From Diploscapter coronatus (taxonomy: Eukaryota > Nematoda > Chromadorea > Rhabditida > Rhabditidae): a stretch of DNA of 64,000 bases. The notes under the pieces are model-generated. The model made no database searches and was not told where the DNA came from. It was given only the letters and a program-made list of their open reading frames with translations. Within the stretch, counting starts at the first letter, position 1. Every line of letters begins with the position of its first letter. The stretch is from assembly GCA_964036155.1 (NCBI GenBank), contig OZ038422.1:25629201-25693200 (forward strand). Reading direction: 5' to 3'. The translations under genes were made by a program, and so were the position numbers. Shown here piece after piece: positions 1 to 11,400 of the stretch.

Positions 1-374
1 AGAGCCCCAGTTTTTCCTATCAGCCCTATATCCTAGTGGTAAAATAATTAAAGTTGGGATTCTTTTTCATTGGGTTTGGCGTACTTTTCCGAGTTACCTT
101 TTTAAAGTGCGTATTTTATGATTTTTTTCTAGTTTTAAATTACCCAATCCTTGAAGCAGCTCTGTTCGAACTGATTCCACCAACAAGTCGCTCGATACAG
201 TAGCCCAAGTGGGTTTTGTCGGTTTCCTGAAAATCAGGGTAATATTTCCAAAATTAAAGAGAAAAAACTTACAAATTTCCTGACGACTTCTGAAATTGAT
301 TTCTGCCGCTTCTTTTCATCCAGTTCCGACAGGCCGTAGAACAAGGTGAGCAGTTCTTGAGGCGGTCGGATCAT
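1..374 (-). CDS. Pol5/MYBBP1A-like nucleolar protein, N-terminal part
   Basis: Partial gene running off the left edge. Exon 1 is 273-374 (34 codons, starting MIRPPQELLTLFYGLSELDE) and exon 2 is 144-226, joined in phase 0 through GTAAGT...TTTCAG. Exon 2 encodes GYCIERLVGGISSNRAASRI, which matches the conserved 'L.RL..G..SSR..AR.GF' segment at the start of the Pol5/MYBBP1A family. These are large HEAT-like nucleolar proteins involved in rDNA transcription and ribosome biogenesis. Exon 2 ends in phase 2 at a GTAATT donor, and I could not place exon 3 confidently in the remaining 143 bases. It is divergent from the secreted-protein gene at 958, with 583 bases between the two start codons. Family assignment rests on this short segment only. 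Confidence 0.6.
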
Positions 375-957
375 TTTTCCTGAAAATGAAAAAAAAACTA
401 AAAATTAAAAGCAAACTTTGTGTGATATTGACACATTTCCGAACCTAACCATTATAAAAAAAAAATTGCAGAAAATAATGCCTATTCTTGCAAAATATAT
501 TTCCCCAAAAATTCTTTAAAAGTAAAAAAATAGATAAAATAAAATGTTTGAAAATGGAAAAGAGGATTTTTGCAAAGTGGCTGCATTGATTTTGGCGCCG
601 CCCCCACTTCTCTCTCTCTCATTTTCGCCTGCTTCTTTTCTCTTTCGTTTGAACATTTGTCTCAATTTTCTCTTTTAGCGAGATTTATTGAGATCGAAGT
701 GGGATATTCTTGTTCTCATGATCAAACCTATATCCTACTCTATCAGAACTAAAGATCTCATCAGTTTTATCAGCCATATTGATTTTCTTATCTTTTTCTC
801 TAGATTTTTTTTTTTTAGAAATCTTCGTTTTCTTGGTTCTCTTTAGAAATTTTTCTTGAAGTTTGACTCTTGCTTAAATTTTATGCGTGAAATTTCAATT
901 GTTTTTAATTTTGATTTTTTAGATCTCACCCAGTTTCAAGTTTTTCCGATCCGGAAA
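375..957. promoter_or_regulatory. Divergent intergenic region, probable shared promoter
   Basis: This region lies between two divergent start codons and holds no convincing exon. It has A-rich runs near 400-545 and a pyrimidine-rich tract around 600-680 (repeated TCTCTC and TTTCTC), the kind of strand-asymmetric sequence seen elsewhere in this window. No TATA box could be assigned with confidence. Confidence 0.35.
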
Positions 958-3695
958 ATGCGTTCCGCCCTCTTGCTTACCGCTTTCGCCGTGGGTTTCG
1001 GTGAGTTTTTAAAAATTTTTTGAAGATTGATTTTTTCTTTTCCTCGGATAACAGTGGTCTCTAATCCCGTGGTTCTAATCAATAGGATCATCCTCAAAAG
1101 ATTGAAAATAGCAAGGAGAAAGAGGAGAGAAAAAGAGGTAGAAAGATGTGACAGATGATAAAACTTGCATACATAACTCACCTGCAATTCAAAACATTTC
1201 GATTTTCGAGAAATTTCACGACTTTCACAATGAGATTTTTTCTTAAGACTTACCTAAGGACACTTACCTAAAAATTTTCGCCGAAAGATGGACATATTTC
1301 AAGTGTCTTTTAAGATGGCAAATTTATGATTCCTATTGAAAATGTTTTTGACTGGCCACAATTTTTTGGAAAAAGTGAAATTTAGAAAAATCTGTTTCCT
1401 CCTATTTTTGTCGCAAATTTCCAAGTCGTGCTGTTTTGTCTTTGTCCCTCATATTTGTTTGAGGCTGGCGCGAAAATGACACATTAGAGTGCAGTCTTAG
1501 CACGTTTTTAGAAAGACGTTCCAAAAATTTCTCATAGCCTATTTTATCCTTGAAATTTGCGATGCTTGAAATTAGAAACAAATATTTCAAAACTAAATCC
1601 GAAACTTTCAAAGAGGATAAATGTTTCATTTCTATTGATGTTTGAGATGTTTCCAAAAGAATGGATTTCGGGGATAAAATTTCAAATCCAAAAATCGACC
1701 ACAGAAATGAGTCACACCGGTGGGCAAAAACCGGATTTTCACCATTTCAAAAATACAGTCATCATTTTCTGTGATTTGAGGGGCGAGATTAAAGTGATTC
1801 AAAATCGGCCAAAAACAACGCGAGTTTTTGGTCTTTTTCGGTGTTATTATTATTAGTCATAAAATGATAAATTGTAAAAAATTTGTATGTTTCACAAAAC
1901 CTCGGTTTCCATCAAAGTTTATGTTGGCTTTAGTAGGGACTATTCTTCCATATCCAAACAAAAATTACATAGAAAAGTTCTAAGAAAAGAAAAATTATGC
2001 AGGCACGGGCAAGAATTAATATTAATCTTGTCGATAATCTTTCCCGGGGTGCTAGGAAACTTGGCACTATTTTAGTCCATTCGAATTGACTTGAGCCCTT
2101 AGTCGAATTATTTGAAGCTGGACAAAAATAACAGCAGCCGTATTCTGCCCTGTCCATGCGAAAGAACCAAGTTTTGAGCAGGATAGAAAAGAGGCTGACT
2201 CTTGCGGTAGGATCAAAGAGACGAAGAGAAAAAAGAGATTGAGATGAAATAAATAAACTGCAAAGTAGACAAAAGCGAAAGTCTCTGCAATGCACAAAGG
2301 ATGAATAAATTAACACTAAAAAGTCAAAAATGACGAAATTTAGATATGATTTAGCACAAACATTGAAAAACTAAAAAGTGGCAATTTGGAAAGGTAGCTG
2401 CATGCAGAATAGTATAGGATTTTTTAAGGAAAAGATTCTCTTCTCATACTATTTCGTATGCAACTATTGCAACTATTTTTCCAGGTTGCTATAAAAAGTA
2501 AAAGAAATAAATACAAAATTTGCAGTTTCGCCCGCACCCCTGTCCTGTCTGGACGGTTGCGAATGTGACGACCCCCGAGAGACGTCGCACGACTTGGTAA
2601 TTCGCTGCGACAACGGCACAAGGACTGAGTTGGACATCCCTAGGACGCCCCTCAAAGGATATCATTTCATCGGTAAGGAGAAATTTTATTTTGAAAACAG
2701 TTAAACGTTCATATTCCAACCTAATTTTATGGAGATACAAATAGGATATTTATCGTTTCACTGTTAAGAAGTGATTTTTTTCAGAATCTTTCAAAAAGTT
2801 ACGCTAAGCAGGATTTTTCACTTTCCATAAAAATATCAAAATAACCCAAACTATTTGGGAATATCTTTGAAGGTCCTCTATTTTATTGATGCTGAGACTA
2901 GAAATTCTTTGAGGCTATATTTCGAATTTTTAAACGTTCAGCCCTGACCTGCAACAATATCAAGAGCCTGCCTTCGGCGCAGATTATCAAGGCCGCGTTT
3001 CCTGATCTTCAGGTAAAATTAATCTTTTTTTTTTAGAAACATGTATCATTTTCCAAACGTTGATCTTTTTCTAAAAAAAATCTTTTCAGGGCATCGACGT
3101 GCAAGGTAACCCTGAGTTCGACTGCTCATCGCTCGTTTCGTTCGAAGATCATTTGCCGATTCTGAGTGACTGCGATGGTGAGCAACCCACCCAGTGCGAC
3201 GCTAAGGCCTTCCAGGATGTTAGTCTATTTTTAGCAAATTACGACTTTTCCAAGATTTTTTAAAATCTATTTTCCCTTCGAAGATAGGGATTTTCAAAAG
3301 AAAAGGTTGCTTTAATTTGATTTTTTCAAGAAGCCTTTATTTTCTTCAATAGAAATATCGATATTTTATAGTAACTTATTGATGCATTGATTTTTAGTGC
3401 GACTGGTCGTGCCGCGCGCTCAACAAGCTGAAGGAACTCTGGGCCAAATTCAAGGAGCAGTTCAACACCAAAATGAAGCAGATCGGCGCGGACAAGGCTG
3501 CGGGTAAAAACTCGAAAAATGTTTTGCTCGAGAAATTCCTGGGACAATTTTTCTAGTAAATGAAAGTTGCTGAAATTTATAGAAACCAAAATTTGTTCTA
3601 AAACATCGATGAGTTTTCTTTCAGAGGATATCAAATCCTGGTTCTCGGACAAGTTCGACAAGTTGAGCAAGGCCTTCGACAATTTGACGAACTAA
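958..3695 (+). CDS. Small secreted LRR-like protein with amphipathic C-terminal helices
   Basis: Six exons: 958-1000, 2526-2672, 2942-3012, 3090-3218, 3398-3503, 3625-3695 (188 residues, all phases consistent). The start MRSALLLTAFAVGF is a clear signal peptide. It is followed by a cysteine cluster (CLDGCECDD) like an LRR N-terminal cap, then LRR-like text with CNNIKSLP and FPDLQGIDVQGNPEFDCSSL. After more cysteines (SDCDGE, QCDAK, DCDWSC) the last 55 residues alternate K/F/L/D in a pattern expected of amphipathic helices (KLKELWAKFKEQF, SWFSDKFDKLSKAF). It is therefore probably extracellular, perhaps lipid- or membrane-associating, but I do not recognise a named family. Intron 1 is 1.5 kb while the others are 77-270 bases. 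A poly(A) signal AATAAA lies at 3793. Confidence 0.8.
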
Positions 3696-4820
3696 ATCGA
3701 TCGATTTTTGGATTGAGGTCATTTTTTCCTCGCTTTTTTTTATATTTTCCTTACCGTTTTTTCCTAAATATTCTAAAATTTCTTTATCTAACAATAAATC
3801 TTTCTTCTGAAAGAGCCAAGTTGTCTTCACAGTATTTTTGATGTGCATAAAATTTGTTCTCTAAAATTTTTTTATAGAGTTCTAAAAGTAGGTCCAAAAT
3901 GTTTTATCTTTGCCTTGATTAGTATTCCAAATTTCTGAATTTTCAATGTTGCTGTAAATTTGATATTAAATCTCATTTTTAGTATTTGACCAAATTTTCG
4001 AATCTCTATTTTAGCCGATACTTGGATGATTTTACCCAGCGGGTGGTTGATTTTTCTTTTAATTCACAACTTATCGAGATTTTTCAAAATTCCTATATTT
4101 ATGTTCAAACTTTTGTCGAAATTCATCATTCAAAACGAGTATAACCTTCTAAAGCATAAAATTTTTCTGAGTTTTTATCCTTTCCCTAAACTTTTCATTT
4201 TTTTCTAACTTCAAAGATTACATTTGACTTTTAAGAACAGAAGAGAAAATAAATTTTATTCCAAAAAATTAGCAATGTACAGGACGATTGAAAACTATCA
4301 ATTTAGCAGAAATGTCAAGTGAATTGGAACTGAAAAATAATAGAACTAATTCTAAAAATGTCATTTTGGCAAAAAATCCTAGGAATTCCTTAAGTTTGTA
4401 CCCATCTTCATGTGATAGAACGAAATTTCAATGAATTTAAATTTTTACCCGATTTTAAAGATCACCAAAAATTATCTCTGTGGTAGGTGGTAACGTCTCA
4501 GGATTACAGTAGCTATGAAAGAATGTTAAATTAGAGGCACTTATAAAATGAAGGCCTGTGTTTGAGATCATTCGATGATTAGGAGCTTTTTTAATGAACT
4601 GAATATCCCAGCCTGCTCTCCGAATCTATTTTTAATATGGAATATTTCAGTTCAATAAATTAGAGTATGACGGCTTTTAGAGTAGGCGAAGTTATAGTGA
4701 AGTTTGATGAAACATCGGAAGAGTACCTAAATTTCACTATGAAGACCAGCTTCTTGTTCATATGTTGAAGAATAGTACTTCAAAACGGATGGTATATCTT
4801 AAAATTAAAAAAAAAAAAAA
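3696..4820. other. Convergent intergenic region
   Basis: This AT-rich stretch lies between the stop codons of two convergent genes. The AATAAA at 3793 belongs to the upstream gene. A diverged copy of the dispersed ATGAAGATCARCTTTT motif is at about 4739. No gene is seen here; the short open frame at 4026-4208 has no coding character. Confidence 0.5.
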
Positions 4821-7800
4821 TTACCCTCCAATCCTAACGGTGGTTTCTAAGCAGTCCCGTCTACGTAAAGGTCGCCTTCTTGGCAAAGATCTAGTTCTAG
4901 CAGTGTGAATTAAAGGGCGACGAGGTATCCTCGATGGACGATGTAGCTAAAACTTTTAATTTCTAAGGAAATTTTGAAAAAAAAAAATACATTTTGCACC
5001 GCATTCCTTGCCGCTTCCTGCGGCGAAATGAGTGGTTGTTCCTCTTGAGTTGACAATAAGTGAGTCAGTGGCGACGTCGCTGACTCAGTCGGTAAGCCCA
5101 CAGCACTAAGGGGGCGGCTGAATTTTCGCATTTTTTGAGTAAAAGATTTTTGCAAAAATTCTACAACTACCAATATGACTAGATCTATCTCTTTTTGTAA
5201 CTTTTATTCTTAGTTATAGAAAAATATTTTTAATTTGATAAAATTACTTATGCTTAATTGGAGAGTCAACTTTGGGATATTGCTTGTAGACGACGTCAAA
5301 TTGGCATAGAGGGCATCTTCTGTGGGCCAACAACCAAGGGTCTACACATTTCGGGTGGAATTCATGACCGCAGAAGAGAACCCGTAATTCCACGCCATCT
5401 ACATATTCGTCCAGACATATTGCACAACGGTCCTGAAGTTTTTCTTAGGATTTTGTTTAAATAGGCAAATTTGTATTATACCTGCCCCGAAGATGTTGGA
5501 GCTACGGAGGTAAGTGAACTGAAGATAGCGAATCGCGATGAACCTTTCGAGCGTGCAGTACGTAATCTTGAAAAAGGACGTCTTGACGTGAACGAAGATT
5601 GCTTGCTGTTCTAAAAAGTTGGAATATACACCGGGGGAAAGATAGGAATTACGATTGTGATCGTAACTCATACCTTAGTTTGCTGGAAACTCCGTATTTC
5701 CATTTTGCCCAGTGCAGCTCTAGCTAAAGTCCTCAGCCACAAGTCTCTATGCATAGATGGACGCCATCGGATTTTGATGAATACCAGAACCGAAATGAAG
5801 ATCAGCAGTACCATAAAACAGGCGATCAGAGATAGGTTTAGTAGGGTTGGTCGGAAGACCTGAAATTTAAATCGTGTTTAACATTTGTTATGATTGATTT
5901 AAATTATACCGAATCTGTGTTAGTTTTTCTCTAGGCGTATTTAGCTAATAGCAAGAGTTATAAGTGAAATGATAGTGAAATATATATATATATATATTTA
6001 AATCTATGACCTCATTATTACCTGTAACTTCAAAACCTGTACGGGTTTAGCGTTGACGTACGATAGTCTAATCGAGGCCACAGAACCCACGGAGGTAGAT
6101 TGCTTCAATTCTAACCTCAAACGCTCGGTTTCATTGTCATCCAAAACCACTACAGGTATTTTTGAGGCACCAATCTAAAAAATTTAGGCTAAATTTAAAA
6201 CTCTCGAGAAAGAATACCCGAAGTGGCCTCAAACTCCTTTGAACCCTGGATGCTGGACCGACAACTAAGGCTAGCGCGCCAGATTTCTCGGCGAAGCGAG
6301 CCTAGAATTTTTAATTTATAAAAATTATCCGTTTTATGGTGAAGATCAGCTTTTTGAAAGGTAAAATGGAGATTTTAGAAGTTTGTTTTCTAAGGATGGT
6401 ATCAATTTTAACAATTTCTTACCTGATTATCCAAAGCCACGCATCCCGCCAAGAAGGGCTGTACTTCATCGAGGAAAACCACCGAGATATGGCCGAATAC
6501 GGTCCGATCTAAGCCTTTCCTACGAGCATCACAAGCTCGGTAGAGGGAGACCTGAAAATGGTTAAGTATGTCGGGGAAAATTTCTTTGAAATTGGAATTT
6601 AAATGAATTTGTCGGAAGATTTTTACATCGAAGTCGAAAACTTGCAATTTTCTGAAGATTTTTGTTCCCTTAGTGAAGTTTTTCTAGAATTTCGGTGCAA
6701 AGTCTTACATTGGTTATGTGTTTCCCGTATCTGTTTCGGATATTTCTCGTATAAATTATTCGGGGCACCGCTTTGCGCATTTTTTCAATCTTTCTTTCCT
6801 TTTCTCGCGATCAACTAAGAAATTGCTTTGATCTAACCGCCTATATACAATTTTAGGGTAAGTTTTGGGCTAAACAAAGGAGATTTCTAATTTACATGCA
6901 TACCTTCTGGCAGAATATGATAAAATTTAGCATAGATATTTTAGATAAGATCAGCTTTTGCTTAGAAAAAGAAAATTTCCGAATTAGCATATTCTGGGTC
7001 GTAAAGAAATCCACTATAATTACTATTCCGAATATCTTAATTCGGATCAGGCCAGATCTATTCCAAGGTCCGGAAATTATCTTAGGACGCCAGGAAAATA
7101 GCCAGAAACCCATTTCCACGCGCTATTTAACGCAGCTTGATTTATAATCATGAAAAGCAAGGAACCCAGCTGAAATACGGCATCGTCATAATTCATCTTC
7201 ATCCTTTCCAAGGATATTTTCGGATTTCATATATCCCAAAATTTCTCATCGTTTCTTAGATACAACCAGGTGCAGCCGGGGGTTAGAGGACGTAGAAAAA
7301 GTTACGACAGGACATAAAATCGAGAGATAAAGCGATTTATGAGGGTTGCGAGTAACAGGGATAGGTCAGATAGAGATTTCGTCTGGCTCTCTCGTTTTCA
7401 ATTGTTATTTCTCGTTTCTGCGTCTTTTTCTCTATTTTCCAATACTATTTCCCTATTGTGCTCGTCTCTAATTCCCTTATTTTCACGTACTATTTCTCCA
7501 AATCTAATCTCTTCTCGCTGCCAATAAATTTTCGGAACGCCGTCGTATTTAACGACACTGTGCATATGGCGAGGAAATAGTAGGGAAACTTGAAGAGAGA
7601 AAAGAAAAAGAATTTAAGAAATAGGAAAATTATAGAGTGAAAAGGACGAAAAGAAAGTAAAACAATGAAACCATTAGCCGAAGCTCGGCAAACTCATAAA
7701 ATCGGGATGAAAAATCACGCACATTTTCGCGCGAAGTACAGCTTTGTTGTAAATTTAAGTTAAAATATTAGGATTTTGTAGGAAAATGATGATGATCAGT

Positions 7801-9834
7801 GTTTTACCTTATTTTTTCTCATTTATACCATGAGGATCAAGTCTAAATTGAAATTCCCTTGCTTTTCGTTCTTTGTTAGTTACTTGTTTGATCCTCTTTT
7901 CCATTTCCAAATGGGGGTTAAGCTGCCAAAATAGGAAAAGGCCCCGTTTCTTTTCTTTCTGCACTCTCTTCTCTCATTTTGTGAGTAAATCAAATTAGAC
8001 TCGATTTCAATTCAAAAGACTGGCCTCGGGGTTTGGAGCTTGGTTTCTGTGTCTTTTTAACTGGACTCGATTAGTTCTGGTGTAGTACGAAAATACGGAT
8101 TTTGGAAGAAAAACCTCATAAAATCATGTAAATTATAGGCATCTATTGAAGGTAATGGAAAATAAATCAGAAATTTTATCCACAAAATGCAGTCTTCCAA
8201 GATTAGGTGAAAATCTTACTGATTAAGCCGACATTCTCTTGAAATATACTTAACTTTTACCCCAACTACCAAATTACACGATCAGCCTTAAAATCTATCC
8301 GCTAAGTCCGTTACTTTTCTGAATCATATTTGTTTCATTCATTTTCCCAAATTCTCTTCCTTATTTCAAAAAGGGGCGCCGCTTTCAAAAATTCGAGAGG
8401 TTGAAGTGGTAAAACAAATGGATGAGAATCCTCAACCCTGAGGAATTCCCCTATGGGTGTCCGAAGCAAAGACAAATGACAAATCGCGAGCCTAACACCC
8501 TCTTTTTTCTTTTCCCCACCCTTTGGTGGTCTTTTTCTCTAGTTCCACAATTTGCAGAACTATCTCACCGGACTTTTGCATCTTTTCCGCGAATTTTCGC
8601 TTCATTCAAAAATTCATTCTAGCAGGATTTATGCAAACGTTTATTTATGATTCGACGATGCGCATGAAGACCACCTTTCGGGATAAACAAAATTCGAGAA
8701 TTTCAGACAACTTTACAGATTCCCATAAATTTTATATCTTGAAAGAAGCGATTCTAAAGTTTGTGCTTTAAAATTATGAGATCCAGAGGGGAAGTTTGGG
8801 TGCGATTTCCGAGCTTCCTCCACTTACCCAAAACCCATCCCATTCTAATGCATTGATAAATGATGTCTTTTCTCTGCGATGAAGGCAAGAAAAAGGGACA
8901 ATAATCGTAATTTTGCGATTTCGTCCCATCTAAAAGCGGCTCTTTCTTAAAGGCAAAAGACACCCATTTTGAAGTGGCAATAAAACAGACGAAGAATGAC
9001 ACCAAAACGATACAGAAATAGGGGAGAGAAATGAACAAATACATGGAAAATGATCTCCTGTTGCGAGTAAACATCTTGAAAATTTGAAATATTTAAGAAA
9101 GAAGCTGATCTTCATTGATTTTTCTGCAAAATTTTATTTTTTCAATCTGGGTGGCCCTTGTAGTATATAGAGAATCATCAAGGACATGCCGCGTTTCGTT
9201 TTTTTGCTGGGCCTTTAATTTTTCACTCTAATTCTCCTCTTTTCTTATTTTCTCTTAGAAGCTACAGCTATCTCTCAAGTTCGACCTAACAAATGAGTTT
9301 TCTGCACATTTTTCTTAAAACACAACGAAAATTTAGAGATGGTTGAAATTAAGGAGAGGCGAGAGGTAAATAGACAAAACCTATAAAGGAATGCTTAAAG
9401 TACTCATTACTATGCAAATCCTCTAGACGAGTTATAGAAATTCGAAATTGCATCATTTAAAAAATGTCTTTTTTATCGAATAAGATCTAATGCTCAAAAA
9501 CTGATCCCCTTTTCGAGTTTATGATCTTTTTTCAATAATCACTGACCTGAACCACATCTCCCTGTGTTTCATAGCTCAATCCAGCTAGGCTGAAGGTTCC
9601 AAATAGCCGTTGAGAAGTGGTAAATCCGGCGAAACCCGGGATGATCCGATCGGAGCCGTCTTTTTGATCAGCTTGATCCGCGGGTGCAGCAAACGTAGTG
9701 TGAGTGACGATCACATCCACATGCTGTTCATTAATTTGCAAGGGACGTGAGGAACAGGAGTGAATTACAAATAGCAAGGAATAAAGGTAGGTCCAAAAAT
9801 TGGAGGATATGAATTGAGGTATCCGAAACATCAT
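4821..9834 (-). CDS. plr-1: RNF43/ZNRF3-type transmembrane RING E3 ligase (PLR-1 homologue)
   Basis: Nine exons: 9547-9834, 6423-6551, 6218-6301, 6022-6174, 5674-5859, 5482-5610, 5248-5432, 4991-5117, 4821-4946 (468 residues). Residues 1-29 form a signal peptide ([13 protein letters not shown]). The ectodomain is protease-associated-like, with [16 protein letters not shown] joining [14 protein letters not shown] membrane segment lies at about 223-246, followed by [14 protein letters not shown] Ser/Thr/Arg linker leads to a RING-H2 with C326, C329, C344, H346, H349, C352, C363 and C366 ([27 protein letters not shown]). Known relatives remove Frizzled/Wnt receptors from the cell surface; in C. 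elegans PLR-1 sets neurite position. The tail has an Arg-rich end ([10 protein letters not shown]). The start MM lies 22 bases after a TTTTCAG site, probably for SL trans-splicing. Intron 1 is about 3 kb. Coordinates near 5244 may be off by one. Confidence 0.9.
5981..5997. repeat. (TA)n microsatellite
   Basis: Seventeen bases of alternating TA inside an int?ron of the plr-1 homologue, between the exons at 5674-5859 and 6022-6174. Confidence 0.8.
7330..7680. repeat. Purine/pyrimidine strand-switch element in plr-1 intron 1
   Basis: About 7380-7525 is strongly pyrimidine-rich and contains TACTATTTCTCC and ATACTATTTCCC. After a centre near 7535-7560 (AACGCCGTCG, AACGACACTG) the strand composition flips to purine at 7565-7670 with GAGGAAATAGTAGGG. 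The two halves therefore read as imperfect reverse complements of one another. This layout recurs at other places in the window. It could be a decayed inverted-repeat element or a regulatory composition feature; no transposase is present. Confidence 0.55.
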
Positions 9835-11129
9835 AGAAATATTAGCATGCCTGAAAATAAATAAAATTAAAAACAACGAAAACCCTAGAAAATGATGCAA
9901 ATTTGCGGAAAAAACGAACATTTTGAAGGAGGGTTTAAGAAAAATCGATTGTTATAAAAGAAATGATGATGAAATTAGTGGATTCATTCTGAAAACCCCA
10001 AAATGACCACTCATAAAGCTTTAACGCTACACGACCAGCCACGTTTTAAGGCTGAAAGGACTGAAAGAAGACGGGGGAGAATGAGAGAAGGCCATTGAAA
10101 AGGGGCGGGGTTAGGAGAAGGTTAGGGGATAAACCTAAGGGATGGGCTAAGTATTTCAAAACTGGGATATTCTTTGATAGATGATAAGATTTACTATTAT
10201 CTATATTTTTATCATCATTTGGAGTAAAGAAATGGATTAAAGAGACTGATTTTTCTTTTCTCTTCTTTCTCATATAAAACCTCAGGCATACGAGCGGACA
10301 TAAAAATCGTCGCTGTGAAGATTTTATAGCTCACATTTTATGGCTCCTTTAATGATTACTCTCTAGCGATCTGACCGATACTAAAGATTTACTCCTAGTA
10401 GGAGAATCTTATCAAATTTTGAATCGAAGACCCCCAAATAAAATAAAAGACCCGAGTCTTATGTTTAAAATAATTGAATAATTTAGTTTTATAAAGATAT
10501 AATATAAAAATGGTAATCCCGAGATCAATGCATAGGAAGAAAAGAATTTTTAAAGGTTTGGTACCAAGAATTTTTTGATCAAATCTAACCCTTAACCGTG
10601 GCCTAGAATAGGAATTCAGAAGATCATTGTCATTAAACCTGCAGGCCTGTTGTTATTGTTGCGGTTATGTAAGTTGTGAGTGAGTGTGTATGGATATTCC
10701 GATGTGTAGAATTGAAGGGAGTGATTGACATCGAAGAAATAGTGATGGATTATCAGAGAGACAAGAGAAAGGGGGTAGCGGCATCTAGAAAGAAAGAAAA
10801 ATAGTGTGTGTAAATAAGAGGGAGCAGAGAAAATGACGGATGACAAAAAGAGGCTGGGGTCAGAGACAAAGGATTTGGGATGTTGGGAGATAAGTTATGG
10901 ATATAAGTTTGGATAAACAGTAAACTGGAAAAATTAGATTAAAAAGAGATAAATAGTTTTAGGAGTCTGCAATTTGTAATACAAAGATTATAAAATATAC
11001 AAAACAAAATAGAAAGCTCGAGAATCGTACAAAGTTCCATCGTTTTTCGAAAATTATTAGAACCTTTGCAACACTATCAAAACACTTTCCGCATCCAAAA
11101 TTAAAATCAAAACCATTCACCCTTCTTCG

Positions 11130-11400
11130 TTTTTATTTTATTATTTTTTTCTTTCTTTAATACTCTCATCTCTCTTCATTTAGGGACGTATTTTTCTTTT
11201 CTCCCTATATTTTCTCTCCCTATTTCTCTCTCACGCCTTTTTACGAGCAGGCTTCTTTCGAAGATCAAAGACATGCCGCCGAAGAGACATGAAATAGGAA
11301 AGTTCGGAGAAATAGTATGGAAAAGTTAGAGGGAAAGGAGTAGGAGATCGAGAAATAGCGTGGGAAATGAGGAACGAAAAGAAAGAAATGATTGCTTATC
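11130..11400. repeat. Purine/pyrimidine strand-switch element
   Basis: The left half (about 11130-11230) is pyrimidine-rich, with TCTCTCCCTATTTCTCTC. The centre is AGCAGGCTTCTTTCGAAGA. The right half (about 11290-11400) is purine-rich, with GGAGAAATAGTATGG and GAGAAATAGCGTGGG. The layout is the same as the element at 7330-7680. Confidence 0.55.

Noticed and set aside
5244..5250. Stop codon directly after the RING exon taken as the end of plr-1
   Set aside because: The frame fits, but a GTAATT donor overlaps it and two further exons with consistent phase follow, so it was treated as intronic.
6686..7119. Two alternative first exons for the plr-1 homologue (one starting [10 protein letters not shown], one ending NFIIFCQK)
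   Set aside because: Both have usable donors in the right phase but give no convincing signal peptide. The exon at 9547-9834 gives a signal peptide and the conserved ectodomain start, and joins in phase.
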